Made by a program: the position numbers and the translations under genes. From Defluviicoccus vanus (GTDB taxonomy: Bacteria > Pseudomonadota > Alphaproteobacteria > Rhodospirillales > Defluviicoccaceae), in NCBI RefSeq assembly GCF_014672695.1, contig NZ_CP053923.1, positions 951,827 through 970,073 on the forward strand: a stretch of DNA of 18,247 bases. The letters are read 5' to 3'. The notes below the pieces were generated by a model. It ran no database searches and had not been told where the DNA came from. It saw only the letters and a list, made by a program, of their open reading frames with translations. Numbering within the stretch: position 1 is the stretch's first letter; each line of letters starts with the position of its first letter. This document shows, piece after piece, positions 5,934 through 14,191 of the stretch.

Positions 5934-8900
5934 CTACCCCTTCACCGCCCCCTTCCCCTTCGCGATCTTTGCCAGTTCGCCGACCAGGGCGCGGACGCCG
6001 ACCAGCCGGTCCTTCGACGTCTCCCAGTCGCGGCGGAAGACCAGTTTCTGGTCGGGGCGAAGTTTGCAGGTGTTGGCTTGGCGGCTGATGAACCGGACCA
6101 GTCCCGCAGGATCGGCGAACAGGTTGTTGCGGAAGGCGATCACCGCCCCCTTCGGTCCGGCGTCGATCTTCTCGATCCCTGCCTCGCGGCAGTAGCGCTT
6201 GATCGCCACCACCTGCAGCAGGTTGTTCACCTCGTCCGGCAGCGGGCCGAAGCGGTCGATCAGCTCCGCGGCAAAGCCCTCAAGCTCCGCGCGGCTGCCC
6301 ACGTCGGCTAGTCGGCGGTAGAGGCCGAGCCTGAGCCCCAGGTCGGGGACGTATGGTTCGGGGATCAGCACGCTTAGCCCGAGCGCGATCTGCGGACTCC
6401 ACTCCTCGCTCCCCGCCTCGGTATCGCCGCGCGCCGTCGCCACCGCCTCCTCCAGCATCTGCTGGTAGAGCTCGATGCCCACCTCGCGGATGTGCCCCGA
6501 CTGCTCGTCGCCCAACAGGTTGCCGGCGCCGCGGATGTCGAGGTCATGGCTGGCGAGGGTGAAACCGGCGCCCAGCGCATCCAGCGCCTGCATCACCGAC
6601 AGCCGCTTCTCCGCCGCCGGCGTCAGCTTCTTGCGCGGCGGCAGCGTCAGGTAGGCGTAGGCACGCAGCTTGCCCCGCCCCACCCGGCCGCGCAGCTGAT
6701 AGAGCTGCGCCAAGCCGAACATGTCGGCACGATGGATGACGATGGTGTTGACCGTCGGCAGGTCGAGGCCGGACTCGATGATGTTGGTGGACAACAGCAC
6801 GTTGTAGCCGCCCTCGTAGAAGGCGCCGACGGCGGCCTCCAGGTCCTTCACCGACATCCGGCCGTGGGCGCGCACCACCGTCACCTCCGGGACCAGCGCC
6901 GTCAGCATCGTCGTCAACTCGTCCAGGTCCTCGATCCGTGGGCAGACGTAAAAGGTCTGACCGCCGCGCAGCAGGTGCTCGCGCAGGATCGCTTCGCGGA
7001 TCACCACCGGATCGAACTCGCTGACGAAGGTGCGCACGGCGAGACGGTCCACCGGCGGCGTGGTGATCAGGCTGAGCTCGCGCACCCCGGACAGCGCCAT
7101 CTGCAAGGTGCGCGGGATCGGCGTCGCGGTGAGGGTGAGGACGTGGACGTCGGCCTTGAGCTTTTTGAGCTGCTCCTTGTGGGCGACGCCGAAGTGTTGC
7201 TCCTCGTCGATGATCAGCAGGCCCAGATCGCGAAAGCGCACATCCTTGGCCAGCAGCGCGTGCGTGCCGACGACGATATCCACCGTCCCCTCCGCCAGCT
7301 CCTTTTTCACCGCCTTGGCGGCGGCGGTGGAAACAAACCGCGACAGCTCAGCGATGCGCACCGGAAAGCCACGGAAGCGCTCGCTGAAGGTGCGGTGATG
7401 CTGGCGACAAAGCAGCGTCGTCGGGACGACCACCGCCACCTGGCGGCCTTCCAGGGCCACCACGAAGGCCGCCCGCAATGCCACCTCGGTCTTGCCAAAG
7501 CCCACGTCGCCGCACACGAGGCGGTCGGTCGGCCGGCCGCTGCCGAGATCGGCGACCACGTCTTCGATCGTCTTCAACTGGTCGTCGGTCTCGGTGAAGG
7601 GAAAGCGGGCGCAGAACTCGTCGAAGGGTCCCGACAGCGGTGCCGCCGCGGGCGCCTCCTTCAGTGCCCGGGCAGCGGCAACGCGGATCAGTTCATCGGC
7701 GATCAGGCGGATGCGCTGCTTCATCCGCGCCTTGCGCGCCTGCCAGGCGCCGCCACCCAGCTTGTCGAGGGCGACACCGTCGCCGTCGGAGCCGTAGCGG
7801 CTGATCATCTCGATGTTCTCCACCGGCAGGTAGAGCTTGTCGTTGCCGGCGTAGATGAGCCTGAGGCAGTCGTGCGGTGCACCGCCCACCGCCAGCGTCT
7901 CCAGACCTTCGTAGCGACCGATGCCGTGGTCCACGTGCACCACCAGATCACCCTGAGAGAGTGAGGTCGCCTCGGTGAGGAAATGCTCCGGTTTCGCCCG
8001 CCGGGCGCCACGCCGCACCAGCCGGTCGCCGAGAATATCCTCCTCGGTAATCACCGTCAGATCGGTGGCGACGAAGCCGCGCTCCAGCGGCAGCATGGCG
8101 AAGGCCACCTGCTTCACCGCCAGCTTTTCCGCCTCAGCCCAACCGGCAACGCTGCAGGTGCCGCGCAGACCGTGTTCGGTCAGCAGCGCGAGCAGGCGTT
8201 CACGCGAGCCGCGGCTGACGGCGGCGACCAGGACCCGCCGGCCAGCCTGCTGATGCTCGCGGATACGCTGGATGACCGCTTCGAAGACATTGCTGTCCGG
8301 GCGCTTGCGAGCTTCAGCGAAATCGAGGCCGGAGCGGCCGCCGGCGTCCCACACCCGCCGCTCGGCCTCCGGCATGGCGAAGGGCGACAGCACGGTGACC
8401 ATCCGTTGCGCCAGCGCCGCATCAAGGCCGTCGCGATCGAGAAACAGGCTTTCGGGCGACACCGGGTAGTAGGGTGCGGCGCCGGCAGCGAACCGGCCGG
8501 CATCGATCGTCCGTCGTGCCTGATAATAGTCGGCAACCGCTTCCAGCCGGGTAGCGACTGCGTCCTCCACTTGATGATCGACCACCACCGACGCTGCCGG
8601 CAGATAATCGAACACCGTCTCCAGCCGTTCATGAAACAGCGGCAGCCAATGCTCCATGCCGCTGTGGCGATGCCCGGCGGAAACGGCAGTATACAGCGGA
8701 TCGTCGGCGACGGCGGTGCCCGCCAGCAGCCGATAGCCGGCGCGGAAGCGACGAATGCTGGCCGGATCGAGCCGCACCTCGCTCACCGGCCGCAGGTCCA
8801 CTGCCTCCACCTTCCCCGTCGTCCGCTGGCTGGTCAGATCGAAGGTGCGCAGGCTCTCCACCTCATCGCCGAATAGGTCGATCCGCACCGGCTCGGTCCG

Positions 8901-9431
8901 GCCGCTGGGGAAGACATCGACGATGCCGCCGCGGACGGCGCACTCTCCCGCCTCGCTCACCGTCTCCACCCGCACGTAGCCGTTCGCCTGCAGGAAGGTG
9001 ATGAGGTCTTCGAGGTTGATCGGATCCCCGCGGCTGACGACGAAGCTGGACAAGGCCCAGATGTCGCGCGGTGGCACCCGCTGAAGCACGGCGGCGACCG
9101 TCGTCAGGACGATCCGCGGCCGGTCGGGCTTCGCCTTCGCCGCCAAGCTCGCCAGCGCATCCACCCGGCGGCTGACGATCTCCGGATGCGGAGAGGCCCG
9201 ATCGTAGGGCAGGCAGTCCCAGGCGGGCAGTTCGATCCGCTCCACGTCCGGCGCGAAGAAATCGAGACCTTCGGCCAGGCGCACCAGGCGCACGTCGTCG
9301 CGGGCGATCAGCAGGGCGCCGGCAGGCGACAGCCGGGCGAGCTGGCCGATGATCCGTGCATCATGCCCCGCAGGCGCACCGGCGATGAGCGCGCGGCCGC
9401 CCTGGGCAACAAGGTCAGCGAGGGTCGTCAA
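5934..9431 (-). CDS. mfd: Transcription-repair coupling factor Mfd
   Basis: Mfd displaces RNA polymerase stalled at DNA lesions using ATP-driven translocation, and recruits UvrA for nucleotide excision repair. At 1165 residues it is full length. The order is a UvrB-like N-terminal module (1 to about 350, with LPAWDCLPYDRASPHPEIVS) and an RNA-polymerase-interacting CarD-like domain (about 488-560, LSQGDLVVHVDHGIGRYEGL). Then come two helicase lobes with Walker A GDVGFGKT (641-648), DEEQ box (742-745), TATPIPRT (768-775) and QLRGRVGRG (912-920), and a C-terminal TRCF domain (about 1000-1140). The start is TTG at 9431-9429, with MTTLADLVAQ following; no ATG fits better. It lies four bases after the sdhE stop, so the two are probably one transcript with coupled translation. 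The stop codon lies only 18 bp from the right repeat of the IS4-type element, which has left the gene intact. Confidence 0.98.
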   Translation of the reverse strand: MTTLADLVAQGGRALIAGAPAGHDARIIGQLARLSPAGALLIARDDVRLVRLAEGLDFFAPDVERIELPAWDCLPYDRASPHPEIVSRRVDALASLAAKAKPDRPRIVLTTVAAVLQRVPPRDIWALSSFVVSRGDPINLEDLITFLQANGYVRVETVSEAGECAVRGGIVDVFPSGRTEPVRIDLFGDEVESLRTFDLTSQRTTGKVEAVDLRPVSEVRLDPASIRRFRAGYRLLAGTAVADDPLYTAVSAGHRHSGMEHWLPLFHERLETVFDYLPAASVVVDHQVEDAVATRLEAVADYYQARRTIDAGRFAAGAAPYYPVSPESLFLDRDGLDAALAQRMVTVLSPFAMPEAERRVWDAGGRSGLDFAEARKRPDSNVFEAVIQRIREHQQAGRRVLVAAVSRGSRERLLALLTEHGLRGTCSVAGWAEAEKLAVKQVAFAMLPLERGFVATDLTVITEEDILGDRLVRRGARRAKPEHFLTEATSLSQGDLVVHVDHGIGRYEGLETLAVGGAPHDCLRLIYAGNDKLYLPVENIEMISRYGSDGDGVALDKLGGGAWQARKARMKQRIRLIADELIRVAAARALKEAPAAAPLSGPFDEFCARFPFTETDDQLKTIEDVVADLGSGRPTDRLVCGDVGFGKTEVALRAAFVVALEGRQVAVVVPTTLLCRQHHRTFSERFRGFPVRIAELSRFVSTAAAKAVKKELAEGTVDIVVGTHALLAKDVRFRDLGLLIIDEEQHFGVAHKEQLKKLKADVHVLTLTATPIPRTLQMALSGVRELSLITTPPVDRLAVRTFVSEFDPVVIREAILREHLLRGGQTFYVCPRIEDLDELTTMLTALVPEVTVVRAHGRMSVKDLEAAVGAFYEGGYNVLLSTNIIESGLDLPTVNTIVIHRADMFGLAQLYQLRGRVGRGKLRAYAYLTLPPRKKLTPAAEKRLSVMQALDALGAGFTLASHDLDIRGAGNLLGDEQSGHIREVGIELYQQMLEEAVATARGDTEAGSEEWSPQIALGLSVLIPEPYVPDLGLRLGLYRRLADVGSRAELEGFAAELIDRFGPLPDEVNNLLQVVAIKRYCREAGIEKIDAGPKGAVIAFRNNLFADPAGLVRFISRQANTCKLRPDQKLVFRRDWETSKDRLVGVRALVGELAKIAKGKGAVKG

Positions 9432-9435
9432 TGAC

Positions 9436-9702
9436 TTACGGGATATACTGGAAGTTGAGCAGCCGCTGCATGACCGGATGTTCGAGCTCGGGCGGGTAGG
9501 GTGTCTTGCCGGTCATCCAGGCGTTGAGGTCGATGTCGTTGTGGTCCATCAACAGCCGCTCCAACCACTCCACCTCTGCGTCGGACAAGGACGGCAGATG
9601 CCGGTCGACAAACGCCCCGAACAGGATATCGTTTTCCTTCATCCCCGTATGGTGGCTGCGAAACACCACGCGCTTGCGGCGTGTTTCGGCGGTATCAACC
9701 AT
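9436..9702 (-). CDS. sdhE: FAD assembly factor SdhE (succinate dehydrogenase flavinylation)
   Basis: SdhE (Sdh5, DUF339) is a small cytosolic chaperone that helps attach FAD covalently to SdhA of succinate dehydrogenase. The 88-residue frame starts at ATG 9702, after GAGGAGAGA, and has the family pattern: RRKRVVFRSHH, then TGMKENDILFGAFVD, and a C-terminal helix region with EVEWLERLLMDHNDIDLNAW and a final RLLNFQY. The conserved RGxxE motif reads TGMKE here, with Thr (codon ACG) in place of the Arg that is important in characterised members; one base change from AGG would explain it. The gene leads the sdhE-mfd unit. The longer open frame to 10980 is a shadow of recG. Confidence 0.9.
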   Translation of the reverse strand: MVDTAETRRKRVVFRSHHTGMKENDILFGAFVDRHLPSLSDAEVEWLERLLMDHNDIDLNAWMTGKTPYPPELEHPVMQRLLNFQYIP

Positions 9703-9729
9703 TCTCTCTCTCCTCAAGGCCGGCCGTAG

Positions 9730-9759
9730 GATATAGAGGCGCCTTACCCCTCTTGTCAG
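9730..9759 (-). promoter_or_regulatory. Probable promoter of the sdhE-mfd unit
   Basis: On the minus strand, CTGACA (complement of 9754-9759) and TATATC (complement of 9730-9735) are separated by 18 bp and precede the sdhE start by about 28 bases. It lies in the 72-bp gap shared with divergent recG, so the recG promoter must overlap it or lie very close. Consensus-based prediction only. Confidence 0.4.
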
Positions 9760-9774
9760 CCGTTTCGACCACGG

Positions 9775-11856
9775 ATGCGCCCGGAAGTTCTCTACCCCCT
9801 TTTTGCCCCTGTGCGCAGCCTGCCAGGGGTCGGAGCTCAACTGGAGACGACGCTGACCCGTCTCGCCGGATCGCGCGTGCTCGATCTCCTGTGGCATCTG
9901 CCGGTGACCATCGTCGAACGACGACGCCTGGCTAGCCTGGCCGACGCCGGCGCCGGCCCCGTCATTCTCTCCCTTCGCATCGACGAGCACGAAGCACCGC
10001 GATCGCCACGGCATCCCTATCGCGTCTGGTGCTCGGACGACAGCGGCAACACCACAGCCCTCGTCTTCTTCCACGCCCGGCCGGACTACCTGCAGCGGGT
10101 GCTGCCTCCGGGCGAGGTTCGCCTCGTCAGCGGCGTTCTCGATCGTTACGGCGAAACGGCGCAGATCACCCACCCCGACTACATCGTCGGCGCGGACGAG
10201 GCGGACTCGATCCCGCAGATCGAGACGATCTATCCGCTTGCCACCGGCCTCAGCGGCAAGGTGCTGCGTCGCCTCGTCGGCGCGGCGCTGCAGCGTGCCC
10301 CCGCGCTCGACGAATGGCTTGATCCGGCGCTCGTCCGCCAGCGCGGCTGGCCCCACTGGCGAGACGCGCTGGCACTGCTGCATGCCCCGGCCGACGCGAC
10401 GGTGCTCGAACCCACCTCGCTGCCGCGCTGCCGCCTCGCCTACGATGAACTGCTGGCCAACCAGCTGGCGCTGGCGGTGATGCGCGGTCATCTGAAGCGG
10501 CAGCCGGGGCGGGCGCTGCGCGGCGACGGCCGGCTGCGCCGCCGCCTGCTTGCCTCCCTGCCCTTCCCGCTCACCGCCGCCCAGACCGCCGCGGCGGCGG
10601 AGATCGACACCGACATGCAGGCGCCAACGCGGATGCTGCGGCTGCTGCAGGGTGACGTGGGCAGTGGCAAGACAGTGGTGGCACTGCTGGCGATGCTGGC
10701 GGCGGTGGAGACCGGTGCCCAGGCAGTCCTGATGGCACCGACGGAACTCCTCGCCCGCCAGCACGGTGAAACCCTTGGCCGCTTTGCCAAGAGCCTCGGC
10801 CTCACCGCCGCGGTGCTCACCGGCCGGGAGAAGGGTGCACCACGCGAGCGGCTGCTGACCGCTCTGGCCGAGGGGACGATCAACATCGTCGTCGGCACCC
10901 ACGCGCTGTTCCAGGAAAGCGTTGCCTTTGCCGATCTGGCGCTGGTGGTGATCGACGAGCAGCACCGCTTCGGTGTCCACCAGCGGCTGAGCCTGGCGGG
11001 CAAGGGTGCCGCCGCCGACGTCCTGGTGATGACCGCCACGCCGATCCCGCGCACCCTGATGCTGGCGGCCTACGGCGATCTCGATGTCTCCCGGCTGGAA
11101 GAAAAGCCGCCCGGCCGCACCCCAATCGTCACCCGCGCTATTCCCCTTGACCGACTAGAGGAGGTGGTCGCCGCTGTCGGCCGTTCGTTGGCCAGGGGTG
11201 ACCGCGTCTACTGGGTCTGCCCTCTGGTCAGTGTGTCCGAGACCCTCGACGTGGCGGCAGCAGAGGAACGTTTTGCCACCCTGCACGAGAGCTTCGGCGA
11301 TCGTGTCGGTCTGCTGCATGGTCGGATGAGTGCGGCTGAGAAGGACAAGACGATGGCCGCCTTCGTCGCCGGCCGGATTGCGGTGCTGGTCGCCACCACG
11401 GTCATCGAGGTGGGCGTCGATGTGCCGGAAGCGACGGTGATGGTCATTGAGCACGCCGAGCGGTTCGGACTTGCCCAACTGCACCAGCTGCGTGGCCGCG
11501 TCGGCCGCGGTGAAGGCCAATCGTCGTGCCTGCTGCTTTACGCGCCGCCGCTCACCGCCACCGCCCACGCCCGCCTCGCCATCCTGCGCGAGACCGACGA
11601 CGGCTTTCGCATCGCCGAGGAAGACCTGCGTCTGCGCGGTGCCGGCGAGCTGCTCGGCGTCCGCCAGAGTGGCCTGCCCACCTTCCGCGTCGCCGATCTG
11701 GCAGCGCACGCCGACCTGCTACCGATTGCCCGCGACGATGTGCAGCTGATCCTCGGCCGCGACCCGGACCTGGAGAGCCCGCGCGGGCGGGCGCTACGTA
11801 CCCTGCTCTACCTGTTCGAACGCGATGCTGCCGTCGGCTATCTGCGCTCTGGCTGA
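9775..11856 (+). CDS. recG: ATP-dependent DNA helicase RecG
   Basis: RecG is a monomeric double-strand DNA translocase that reverses stalled forks and processes Holliday junctions and R-loops. The 693-residue frame has a short N-terminal segment with LPGVG, and the OB-fold wedge domain (about 60-140). The helicase core has Walker A GDVGSGKT (293-300), DEQHRFG (394-400), TATPIPRT (420-427), HGRMS (515-519) and QLRGRVGRG (571-579). The C-terminal part has ETDDGFRIAEEDLRLRGAGE, typical of RecG. Length fits the family. The start ATG at 9775 has only a weak ribosome site. It is divergent from sdhE-mfd, whose product carries a related translocase core; the two enzymes work in separate repair routes. 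No lesion is seen. Confidence 0.98.
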   Translation: MRPEVLYPLFAPVRSLPGVGAQLETTLTRLAGSRVLDLLWHLPVTIVERRRLASLADAGAGPVILSLRIDEHEAPRSPRHPYRVWCSDDSGNTTALVFFHARPDYLQRVLPPGEVRLVSGVLDRYGETAQITHPDYIVGADEADSIPQIETIYPLATGLSGKVLRRLVGAALQRAPALDEWLDPALVRQRGWPHWRDALALLHAPADATVLEPTSLPRCRLAYDELLANQLALAVMRGHLKRQPGRALRGDGRLRRRLLASLPFPLTAAQTAAAAEIDTDMQAPTRMLRLLQGDVGSGKTVVALLAMLAAVETGAQAVLMAPTELLARQHGETLGRFAKSLGLTAAVLTGREKGAPRERLLTALAEGTINIVVGTHALFQESVAFADLALVVIDEQHRFGVHQRLSLAGKGAAADVLVMTATPIPRTLMLAAYGDLDVSRLEEKPPGRTPIVTRAIPLDRLEEVVAAVGRSLARGDRVYWVCPLVSVSETLDVAAAEERFATLHESFGDRVGLLHGRMSAAEKDKTMAAFVAGRIAVLVATTVIEVGVDVPEATVMVIEHAERFGLAQLHQLRGRVGRGEGQSSCLLLYAPPLTATAHARLAILRETDDGFRIAEEDLRLRGAGELLGVRQSGLPTFRVADLAAHADLLPIARDDVQLILGRDPDLESPRGRALRTLLYLFERDAAVGYLRSG

Positions 11857-11940
11857 CCCGGACCTGGATTTCCCTGTCGAGAGCAGGTAGACCGCGCGCG
11901 TGGTTTCCTGTGAGGCAGCACAAGGGACAGAGCAGCAGCG

Positions 11941-12918
11941 ATGGGCGTCGAACTGAACGACAATCGCGGGCTGATTTGCGGGTTCGCGCTGCAGCCCGAT
12001 GCGAGTGCCACGCCCCTGGACGCCGCGGCGATCGATCGCTTGGCGCCTTCGCCCGCCAACCCGGTCTGGTTGCACTTCAATTACAATGACGGGCGTGCCC
12101 GCGACTGGATCGCCAACTGTCCCTGGATCGCCGAAGAAGGGCGCGAGGCGCTGCTCGTTGCCGACCACAGCATCCGCTTCGAGACCGCCGGCAGCGGAAT
12201 CTTCATCGTCCTTGGCGAAGCGTACGCCGATGATCGCGAAAGCTTCGGCGTCTTCAATGTCTATCTGGACCGCCACTGCATGGTGACCACGCGGCGTCAC
12301 CAGTTGACCGCCATCGGCAAGCTGCGCAACGATCTGGCGCAGGGGTTGGCCCTCAGTAACACCACCGCCCTCTTCCTGCGCCTTCTCGAGCACAAGGCAG
12401 CCACCTTCGCGAAGTCAACGCAGGACTGCATCGAGGCTCTCGACGATTTCGAAGAACTGGTGTTTTCCGGCCACTTCCGCCGGGCCAGCAATCTAGGACG
12501 GGAGCGCCAGCTGATGGCGCGCGTGCGTCGCCAGCGGGCTGGCAACCGTCAGGCGATGGGCGAGATGCTGGAGCACCCGCCCACCTGGTGGGACGAGGAG
12601 GCAACGATGGATCTGCGTCGCGCCATTGCCCGCCTGACCTCCACCGCCCAGGATCTCGACCTCGCCGCCGACCGCGCCCGGCTGCTCAGCGAGGAAATCG
12701 ACAGCCGGATGAACGAGGCGACCAACCGTAACCTTTATTTCGTCTCCGTGCTTGCCGCCGTATTCCTGCCGATCACGCTGATCTCAGGCGTCTTCGGCAT
12801 GAACGTCGGCGGCCTGCCCTGGGTCGAGGATCCGTACGGCTTCTTCTGGACCATGCTGCTGATGGCGGGCGCGATCCTGACGGTGCTATGGTTCCTGCGC
12901 CGGCGCGGCATTTTCTGA
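11941..12918 (+). CDS. CorA-family divalent-cation transporter, ZntB-like
   Basis: A 325-residue inner-membrane protein of the CorA superfamily. The large N-terminal cytosolic part (1 to about 265) has PVWLHFNYND near the start and a long helix with QDLDLAADRARLLSEEIDSR leading to the pore. Two membrane segments lie near 267-287 and 302-320, with the signature GMN at 286-288 in GVFGMNVGGLPW just after the first. The C-terminus LRRRGIF faces the cytosol. CorA moves Mg2+ (also Co2+ and Ni2+) and ZntB moves Zn2+. The start resembles ZntB-type proteins (GLICGFALQPD, VWLHFNY), so I favour ZntB, but the cation cannot be read from the sequence. It begins 84 bp after recG in the same direction and could share its transcript. 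It converges on the carbonic-anhydrase gene. Confidence 0.88.
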   Translation: MGVELNDNRGLICGFALQPDASATPLDAAAIDRLAPSPANPVWLHFNYNDGRARDWIANCPWIAEEGREALLVADHSIRFETAGSGIFIVLGEAYADDRESFGVFNVYLDRHCMVTTRRHQLTAIGKLRNDLAQGLALSNTTALFLRLLEHKAATFAKSTQDCIEALDDFEELVFSGHFRRASNLGRERQLMARVRRQRAGNRQAMGEMLEHPPTWWDEEATMDLRRAIARLTSTAQDLDLAADRARLLSEEIDSRMNEATNRNLYFVSVLAAVFLPITLISGVFGMNVGGLPWVEDPYGFFWTMLLMAGAILTVLWFLRRRGIF

Positions 12919-12964
12919 CCCACGGCCCGGAAGGCATCCAGGCACCCTGGGCAGACGGCCAATG

Positions 12965-13708
12965 TTACATGAAGACGACTTTACCGGTGTGAACGTCATA
13001 CATCGCTCCGGCGATGGCGATCTTTCCCTGCTCGGCCATCTCGCGCAGAATGGCGCTGCGCTGGCGGATGCGCTCCATCGTCAAGACCACGTTCTTGTCG
13101 GCGACCGCCTGGACAAACGCATGATTGCTGGACGTCCGGTCGGCATCGAAGCCGGAGACCGCCGCCACCGCAGGTTTGATGTTGGCGAGCGTTTGCGTGA
13201 GGTTGCCGAGAACGACATCGTCGCAAGCGCCCATGATCGCGCCGCACTCGGTATGGCCAATGACGAGGACCAGCTTGGCGCCTGCGGCGGCGCATGCAAA
13301 CTCAATGCTGCCGAGGATATCGTCGTTGACAAAGTTGCCAGCGATCCGGGCGCTGAAAATATCGCCGATGCCCTGGTCGAAGATCAGTTCATTGGAGGCG
13401 CGGGAGTCGATGCAGCCGACGATCGCCGCAAACGGAAACTGACCGCCGCCCGTGGCCTTGACCTGCTGCATCAGGTCGCGGCGCAGCATTTTGCCGGCGA
13501 CGAAGCGCTCGTTGCCATCCTTCAACATTTGCAGCGCTTGCTGCGGCGTGATCGCCGCCTGGGTTTGCTGGGTCTGGGTCACCGCTTCCGGTTCGGCAGC
13601 GCCTGCCGGCACCGCCACCGTCGCCAGGCTTGAGGCTGCGCCGGCGGCAAACAGCGTGCTTCCCGCCATCTTCAAGAAGCCGCGACGGTCATGTGCGAGG
13701 TTGTTCAT
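12965..13708 (-). CDS. Beta-class carbonic anhydrase with Tat signal peptide
   Basis: A zinc enzyme interconverting CO2 and bicarbonate. The 247-residue product starts at ATG 13708, after GGAGGG. Residues 1-38 form a Tat-type signal: DRRGFLKMAG (twin Arg at 8-9), a hydrophobic Ala-rich stretch, then VPAGAAEP with a likely cut after AGA or GAA. The mature enzyme shows the beta-class sites VGCIDSRAS (Cys99, Asp101, Arg103) and IGHTECGA (His152, Cys155). So the zinc ligands Cys-His-Cys and the Asp-Arg dyad are all present. Export by Tat implies folding and zinc loading in the cytoplasm, then action in the periplasm, probably supplying bicarbonate or buffering pH. Its 3' end faces that of the CorA/ZntB gene with 46 bp between. 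Two palindromes lie upstream and may regulate it. Confidence 0.95.
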   Translation of the reverse strand: MNNLAHDRRGFLKMAGSTLFAAGAASSLATVAVPAGAAEPEAVTQTQQTQAAITPQQALQMLKDGNERFVAGKMLRRDLMQQVKATGGGQFPFAAIVGCIDSRASNELIFDQGIGDIFSARIAGNFVNDDILGSIEFACAAAGAKLVLVIGHTECGAIMGACDDVVLGNLTQTLANIKPAVAAVSGFDADRTSSNHAFVQAVADKNVVLTMERIRQRSAILREMAEQGKIAIAGAMYDVHTGKVVFM

Positions 13709-13763
13709 TCCGACCCTCCGTTCGAATTGCCCCGCGATTAACCGCAGGAAAAGGCGACATCAA

Positions 13764-13775
13764 TCATCGCGATGA
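13764..13775. promoter_or_regulatory. Perfect 12-bp palindrome upstream of the carbonic anhydrase
   Basis: TCATCGCGATGA equals its reverse complement, 56 bases upstream of the carbonic-anhydrase start, a position suited to a dimeric regulator. The factor is unknown. Confidence 0.3.
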
Positions 13776-13820
13776 CGCCATTTCTTGATAAATCTGTCGT
13801 GTTCGCGGGAGTAATCAGCA

Positions 13821-13836
13821 AACAGGCGCGCCTGTT
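13821..13836. promoter_or_regulatory. Perfect 16-bp palindrome upstream of the carbonic anhydrase
   Basis: AACAGGCGCGCCTGTT equals its reverse complement along all 16 bases, about 113 bases upstream of the carbonic-anhydrase start. This is long for chance and could be an operator for the leftward gene or form a cruciform or hairpin. No binder is known. Confidence 0.4.
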
Positions 13837-14191
13837 GGGCACTTATGAAAGGATATTACCGTTGGAGTTTGAACTCTAGCCTCGCCTCGCCGTGCTGCCA
13901 ACCCCTATCGTGCGAGCGTCTCAGCTTGCGGAAGGGCCGTGTTTCGCCATAAGGAGACTCGTGGGCGCGCCGATTGCGAACTCGGGTGGTGTGCGTTGTC
14001 GGAGGTTAAGCGGACGCTGCACGGTGGATTGAAGCGAAGCTTGATCAGCATAGTCTTTTCGGGCGACAACGTTCGGGTAGATCGGGCCTTTGACCATTCC
14101 GACCGACGCGCGCTGTCCGGCCGGCGCGATCGCATCGCCGGACAGAATCCAGATCATCGGCCATTTCTCTCGGGACGGGGGTCGTCGAACA

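Larger units (their letters stand above)
13709..14191. other. Intergenic stretch between the carbonic anhydrase and the beta-propeller gene
   Basis: About 480 bp without a gene I can support. The part nearest the carbonic anhydrase (13709-13880) is AT-richer and holds two perfect palindromes, listed separately, and GAGTT-TG-AACTC at 13865-13876. From about 13920 to 14160 the minus strand has an open reading that includes MIWILSGDAIAP and GMVKGPIYPNVVARKDYADQ. It looks more like a decayed IS end or common intergenic relic than a gene, and no start or ribosome site supports it. Promoters for both flanking genes should lie here, but I see no convincing consensus. Confidence 0.5.

Noticed and set aside
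6492..7964. Long open frame on the plus strand opposite mfd, and others like it opposite recG (9703-10980 minus) and the first IS110-type transposase (1389-2540 minus)
   Set aside because: They mirror real, motif-rich genes in GC-rich DNA, have no ribosome sites, and are full of Arg, Gln, His and Ala as expected for antisense frames.
12938..12950. Hairpin CCAGG-CAC-CCTGG between the CorA-type and carbonic-anhydrase genes as a shared terminator
   Set aside because: The stem is only 5 bp and there is no run of T on either strand.
13783..13796. Possible FNR box at TTGATAAATCTG
   Set aside because: Only one half-site (TTGAT) matches; the second half is not ATCAA.
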